Under the pieces are notes generated by a model. The model had not been told where the DNA came from. It did no database searches and saw only the letters and a program-made list of their open reading frames with translations. Below, piece by piece: positions 60,047-64,000 of a stretch of DNA of 64,000 nucleotides (positions are counted from its first letter, which is position 1; every line of letters starts with the position of its first letter). The position numbers were made by a program, and so were the translations under genes. Where the stretch lies: positions 1-64,000 of the forward strand of contig JAIOHM010000165.1 in the NCBI GenBank assembly GCA_019912965.1, read 5' to 3'. This stretch comes from Anaerolineae bacterium (GTDB lineage: Bacteria; Chloroflexota; Anaerolineae; Aggregatilineales; Phototrophicaceae).

Positions 60047-61072
60047 TTGACTACCATCACCCCTTCCCCCCAACAATGGGATGCCTTTGTCGCCGCCCAA
60101 CCGCGTGCACATTTCCTCCACCAGTCTGCATGGGGCGAACTTAAACGCGCCTATGGATGGGACGCCGAACGAATCGCGCTGACCGAAAATGATCAAATAA
60201 TCGCCGGTGCACACCTGCTCTACCGTCGCCTGCCCTTCCGCCTCGGTACGATGGCCTACTTAGCGATGGGGCCTTATGCTTTACCCCAATCTGATGCTGC
60301 CCAACTGTGGCAAGCCATCGACGCTGCCGCCCGCAAACACGGTGCAGCCTTCCTCAAATGGGAACCCGGCATCTATGCGCCCGACGAACAGCAGCCCGAT
60401 TTCAAAACGCTTGGCTTCCGCGAAAGTCCGCAAACCGTCCAGCCGCCGCGCACCGTTTTAATCGACATCAGCGGAAGCGATGACGCCATTCTCGCGCGGA
60501 TGAATCAGGGAACGCGCCGCAAAATCCGCCAGAGTCAGAAAAACGCCGTCCGTTATTATGAAGCCTCGCGCGCGGATGTCGATATTTTCAACGCCATGAT
60601 GCAGACCACAGGTTCACGTAATGCCTTCGGCGTCCACGTTCCCGGTTACTACGAACATGCCTATGATTTATTCGTGCCTGCCGGAGATGCAGCCCTCATC
60701 CTTGCTGAACACGAAGGCGACCCACTGGCAGGCCTGATGGTTTTCGCCAAAGGCCAGACCGCGTGGTATGTCTACGGCGCGTCCTCAGATGTAAAGCGCA
60801 ATCTGATGGCGGCCTATGGTGTTCAGTGGGCAGCTATCCAATGGGCAAAAGCACGCGGCTGCACAATGTATGATATGTGGGGCATCCCGGATGAAGACGA
60901 AACCACGCTCGAAGCCCAATTTGAGACTCGCTCCGATGGCCTGTGGGGTGTTTATGGATTTAAGCGCGGCTGGGGCGGACAGGTTGTGCGCGCCCTCGGC
61001 GCATGGGATAAGGTCTACAATCCGGTGATCTACGCCGCTTACCGGGCTGCATTAAGAATAGAGCGTAGGTAA
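60047..61072 (+). CDS. FemAB-type aminoacyltransferase, copy 1
   Basis: The 341-residue protein has the double-GNAT architecture of Fem enzymes, which in Gram-positive bacteria build peptidoglycan cross-bridges from aminoacyl-tRNA. Signatures are FLHQSAWGELKRAYGWD at the N-terminus, FLKWEPGIY, MNQGTRRKIRQSQKN and the second GNAT domain with WYVYGASSDVKRNLMAAYG and YDMWGIPDE. Start is TTG 60047, close behind a run of short AACNAAT units. Chloroflexota have many such proteins, and cell-wall activity has not been shown for all. Confidence 0.85.
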   Translation: MTTITPSPQQWDAFVAAQPRAHFLHQSAWGELKRAYGWDAERIALTENDQIIAGAHLLYRRLPFRLGTMAYLAMGPYALPQSDAAQLWQAIDAAARKHGAAFLKWEPGIYAPDEQQPDFKTLGFRESPQTVQPPRTVLIDISGSDDAILARMNQGTRRKIRQSQKNAVRYYEASRADVDIFNAMMQTTGSRNAFGVHVPGYYEHAYDLFVPAGDAALILAEHEGDPLAGLMVFAKGQTAWYVYGASSDVKRNLMAAYGVQWAAIQWAKARGCTMYDMWGIPDEDETTLEAQFETRSDGLWGVYGFKRGWGGQVVRALGAWDKVYNPVIYAAYRAALRIERR

Positions 61073-61207
61073 TTAGTCCCGCAATGCTCTCTCAAGGTTT
61101 AACAAACTGACAAAACTGTAACCTATTTATAGTTGCTCTTAATGTGTTTTGTAACCCATCTCGGTTTACACTGATTGCAACCATTCGGGATTCAGTGGGG
61201 GCGGCCT

Positions 61208-61765
61208 ATGCCTGTTAAAATCCTCAAGCAGCGTCAGTGGACGGATTCTGAATTATCTGCCGAGGGCTTCCAACGATACGAACGCAAAAAAACCGTCGTC
61301 CTCGCCCGCGAACTCCCGGCTAAAGAAGCCCCCAAACGCATCCGCACCGCTTGGGATACCCTCGTTGCCCATGCGGGTTACATGATCTGTTATGATGTTA
61401 GTGATGGTGTACCCCATAAAGATTTGGACTCGTACAATCACTGGCCCGTCGAACCCGGCATCTTCCTCCGCACTTACCGCAAATGGGATTACACCGCCCC
61501 GTGGCAGCCCAACACCGCCGAAAAACACCTGATCGAACTCGGCTGCAAACCCTTCTATAAAGTTGCCGGTGTATGGGCAAAAGAACTCCATAAACCACAA
61601 TGGATTCAATCTAAAGAAAGCATCGAACCCATCCTGATTCCACCCGGCGGATGGATTGCCATTGGTGTCGAAGGCGAACCCTTCAGCATGACCAAAACCG
61701 ACTTCCGCAAACGCTACGAACAACCCGCTGTCGTCAGCAGACGGCGTAAACCACAGCGTGCCTAA
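61208..61765 (+). CDS. Unknown conserved protein between two FemAB genes
   Basis: The 185-residue protein begins MPVKILKQRQWTDSELSAEG. Residues 47-80 (HAGYMICYDVSDG) and 145-170 (GGWIAIGVEGEPFSMTKTDF followed by RKRYE) have the look of PGDYG-type domains, known from small uncharacterised proteins. No membrane helix is seen. The start is ATG 61208; an earlier in-frame ATG at 61175 lacks a good site. It sits between two FemAB genes on the same strand. Confidence 0.65.
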   Translation: MPVKILKQRQWTDSELSAEGFQRYERKKTVVLARELPAKEAPKRIRTAWDTLVAHAGYMICYDVSDGVPHKDLDSYNHWPVEPGIFLRTYRKWDYTAPWQPNTAEKHLIELGCKPFYKVAGVWAKELHKPQWIQSKESIEPILIPPGGWIAIGVEGEPFSMTKTDFRKRYEQPAVVSRRRKPQRA

Positions 61766-61858
61766 TTCGAAATCAGCCATTTTATAAGGGGTGCATAGGC
61801 ATCCCTTTTTATTTCCCCGGCACATCCTATAATGAAACCACCCATGAAAGGATAGCCT

Positions 61859-62926
61859 GTGCTGACCATCGAAACCATCACCGACCGCGACCAATGGAAT
61901 AACACCCTCCGCGCCCTCCCCTATGCCCATGTGCTGCAAACTTGGGAATGGGGTGAATTTAAGCGCAGCACCACCGGATGGGAGCCGCAGCGGTTGGCCT
62001 TCTATAATGAAGGGCAGATTGTTGCGATGGCTTCGGTGGGTATACGGCGCGTCGGCCCGCTGAAAGTGATGTATATTTCCAAAGGCCCTGCGCTGGCTTA
62101 CGAAGACCCTGCCTTATGCGCCGCCGTACTGGACGAATTGCAAACCTTAGCGCAGAAGCAAACCGCAGTCTGGCTGAAAATCGACCCCGATGTCATCGCT
62201 GGCACAGGTGTACCCGGCGAGCAAGATGAAGCTCCGAACACCGCCGGGCAAACCTTTTTAAATCTGCTCAAATCGCGCGGCTGGCGCTTCTCTGCCGATC
62301 AGGTGCAGTTCCGCAACACCATCACACTGGATTTAACCCAAAGCGAAGATGACCTTTTGGCGGCCATGAGCCAGAACACCCGCCGCAAAGTCCGTACCGC
62401 CGAGAAAAAAGGCGTTACCGTCCGTGTAGGCACAGCCGCCGATCTGCATATTTTGTATGATCTCTATCGCACCACCGGCGAACGCGATCACTTCCTCATC
62501 CGTCCACCGGCTTATTATGAACAGGCATGGCGCACCTTCATCGAAGCCGGATTAGCCCATCCGCTGATTGCCGAATTTGAAGGCAAGCCGATTGCCCATG
62601 TCATCCTGTTTCACTTCGGGCGCAAAAGCTGGTACTTCTATGGTGCATCCGCCAATGAAGAACGCGAACGGATGCCCAACTATCTGCTTCAGTGGGAAGC
62701 CATGCGCTGGTCAAAGGCACAGGGTTACACGGCTTATGATATGTGGGGCGCGCCGGATGAATTCATCGAATCCGATTCGCTCTGGGGCGTCTACGAATTC
62801 AAACGCGGCTTTCGCGGCACAGTCACCCGCTACATCGGCGCATGGGATTACGCCCCCTCCGCCCCACTCTATGCGGCTTACACCCAACTCTGGCCGCGCG
62901 TTCTTGCCCTCCTCCGCCGCCGTTGA
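61859..62926 (+). CDS. FemAB-type aminoacyltransferase, copy 2
   Basis: The 355-residue protein has the same double-GNAT layout as the gene at 60047: VLQTWEWGEFKRSTTGWEPQ, TAVWLKIDPDV, MSQNTRRKVRTAEKKG and WYFYGASANEERERMPNYLL with YDMWGAPDE. Protein identity between the copies is moderate, so the duplication is not recent. GTG 61859 is preceded by GAAAGGATAG. The likely reaction is addition of an amino acid from tRNA to a cell-wall precursor; the acceptor is unknown. Confidence 0.86.
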   Translation: MLTIETITDRDQWNNTLRALPYAHVLQTWEWGEFKRSTTGWEPQRLAFYNEGQIVAMASVGIRRVGPLKVMYISKGPALAYEDPALCAAVLDELQTLAQKQTAVWLKIDPDVIAGTGVPGEQDEAPNTAGQTFLNLLKSRGWRFSADQVQFRNTITLDLTQSEDDLLAAMSQNTRRKVRTAEKKGVTVRVGTAADLHILYDLYRTTGERDHFLIRPPAYYEQAWRTFIEAGLAHPLIAEFEGKPIAHVILFHFGRKSWYFYGASANEERERMPNYLLQWEAMRWSKAQGYTAYDMWGAPDEFIESDSLWGVYEFKRGFRGTVTRYIGAWDYAPSAPLYAAYTQLWPRVLALLRRR

Positions 62927-62996
62927 GTAGAAAGCAGCCCACAATGCCCAACCAAATAATTCAAAGGAACATGAAGCAAATAGGAGACTCTCTAAA

Positions 62997-64000
62997 ATGT
63001 GGAGCTACCATTTCTTGATATTTGCTGGATTGCTTCTATGTGCTTGCAGTTCCCCAACAAATGAGAATCCAGCCACCACCTCATTAGCTAGCTGTGATCC
63101 TGAGCAATCAATGATTATCTACACAGCAGAAACAGCAACAGGTTCTAATGTGTTTATAACTGATTTAGAGGGTCAAACACCCCTCAATATAACGCAGGAC
63201 TCTCACTACAATCTGAATCCAACTTGGTCACCTGATGGTCAGAAAATTGCTTTCGCATCTAATCGAGATGGCAATTGGGAAATTTATGTTGTCAACGCAG
63301 ATGGAAGTAATCTAACAAATATGACTCAAAATGCCAATGATGATCGGCATCCCGTTTGGTCACCTGACGGAACAAACTTAGCCTTTATTTCAAATCGTAC
63401 TGGCAATCAAGACATCTACATAATCAGCAGTAATGCCAGCAACTTGATTAATTTTACTCAGGCCATTGAAGACGACCTATTGCCGCTGTGGTCACCTGAT
63501 GGCAAAAGGCTTGCTTTTCTATCAAACAGTAACGGGGAAAGAGAGATTGTAGTAAAAGATATTGACGGTGATAGGTCGGAGGGGTTGACGCAGGCTTTAA
63601 ATGTGAACAGTTTGTCTTGGTCATCAGATGACCGAATTGTGTTTAGTGCAGATGATGGCAGAAACTATGACATTTATTCGATTACCATTGATGGGGAGAA
63701 TCTACGCAACCTAACGAAGAATGATTTTACGAACCTTGCACCTTATTGGTCTCCGAACAGCTCCAAAATCTTATTCTGGACAAATCGAACAGGCGATCTT
63801 GAAATATACGTAATGGATGCTGATGGAAAGAATGAGCAAAATCTCTCTCGAAATAATGCAACCGATGTCGGGGGAGTCTGGTCTCCTGATGGTTCTATGA
63901 TTGCCTTCACATCCAATAGGAACGGTCTTGGGGATGATCTGTTTGTAATGAACGCTGATGGAAGTGGGCAGCGCAAAATCGCAACTAATGTTATGTGTTT
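62997..64000 (+). CDS. TolB-like beta-propeller lipoprotein (3' end outside window)
   Basis: The frame starts ATG 62997, with AGGAG ten bases upstream, and is open to the window end (334 codons). The start MWSYHFLIFAGLLLCACSS is a lipoprotein signal with Cys as the acceptor. It is followed by repeats of PD40 type: TWSPDGQKIAFASNRDGNWE, VWSPDGTNLAFISNRTGNQD, LWSPDGKRLAFLSNSNGE and more, at least six. TolB-like propellers on the outer face bind proteins or sugars. The base composition is clearly more AT-rich than the neighbours, suggesting recent acquisition. It is cut by the window edge. Confidence 0.85.
   Translation, partial: MWSYHFLIFAGLLLCACSSPTNENPATTSLASCDPEQSMIIYTAETATGSNVFITDLEGQTPLNITQDSHYNLNPTWSPDGQKIAFASNRDGNWEIYVVNADGSNLTNMTQNANDDRHPVWSPDGTNLAFISNRTGNQDIYIISSNASNLINFTQAIEDDLLPLWSPDGKRLAFLSNSNGEREIVVKDIDGDRSEGLTQALNVNSLSWSSDDRIVFSADDGRNYDIYSITIDGENLRNLTKNDFTNLAPYWSPNSSKILFWTNRTGDLEIYVMDADGKNEQNLSRNNATDVGGVWSPDGSMIAFTSNRNGLGDDLFVMNADGSGQRKIATNVMC

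Overview
The window looks like a chromosomal segment of a Chloroflexota bacterium, most likely class Anaerolineae. This is an inference from moderate GC content, tandem S1-domain proteins, paired FemAB-type transferases, an ATP synthase b-delta fusion, a complex I with two NuoM subunits, a membrane sensor module typical of this phylum, and many small dispersed palindromes and heptamer repeats. No rRNA, tRNA or CRISPR array was seen. Most genes lie on the minus strand.

Layout. 1-3.7 kb: right end of an IS1-family element, a GNAT acetyltransferase, and a membrane glycosyltransferase-like protein fused to a GH5-like hydrolase and riddled with in-frame heptamer repeats. 3.7-8.5 kb: translation genes (infA, rpsU, two S1-domain proteins), a PadR regulator and a phosphoribosyltransferase. 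8.6-16.5 kb: the most unusual block. On the minus strand lie a sigma factor, a zinc-finger protein, a TPR-CHAT protease and a subtilisin-like protease in one row. Beyond them are an unknown helical protein, a divergent LuxR-type regulator, and a secreted 85-residue peptide with four GDPSQWG repeats. 16.6-20.3 kb: a REP-associated (Y1) transposase and a DUF4062-NACHT-FGE protein that carries a frameshift and two dispersed repeats inside its frame. 20.4-28.8 kb: metabolic and housekeeping genes (DHFR-like reductase, pruA, glutamine synthetase, methyltransferases, AI-2E transporter). 29-34 kb: rpsO-pnp with a long leader hairpin, and a tandem NYN-domain protein. 34.4-37.7 kb: two different prolyl-tRNA synthetases side by side. 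37.9-44.6 kb: a membrane Ser/Thr kinase, a MazG-like pyrophosphohydrolase, exopolysaccharide glycosyltransferases, a cupin and murE.

44.8-57.7 kb: bioenergetics. The Fo part of ATP synthase (atpI-like, atpB, atpE, b-delta fusion, no F1 genes) lies downstream of a membrane-arm-only complex I operon, nuoA-H-J-K-L-M-M-N, with two NuoM genes and a long histidine-rich NuoL. 58-64 kb: two tandem beta-propeller paralogues, two FemAB-type transferases flanking a conserved unknown gene, and the start of an AT-rich TolB-like lipoprotein gene that runs off the window.

How it fits together: the sigma/CHAT/subtilase/LuxR/repeat-peptide neighbourhood is the best candidate for an undescribed system, probably a regulated intracellular proteolysis module next to a secreted repeat peptide. 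A second theme is repeat invasion. At least four small repeat families occur between genes, and some copies sit inside open reading frames without breaking them.
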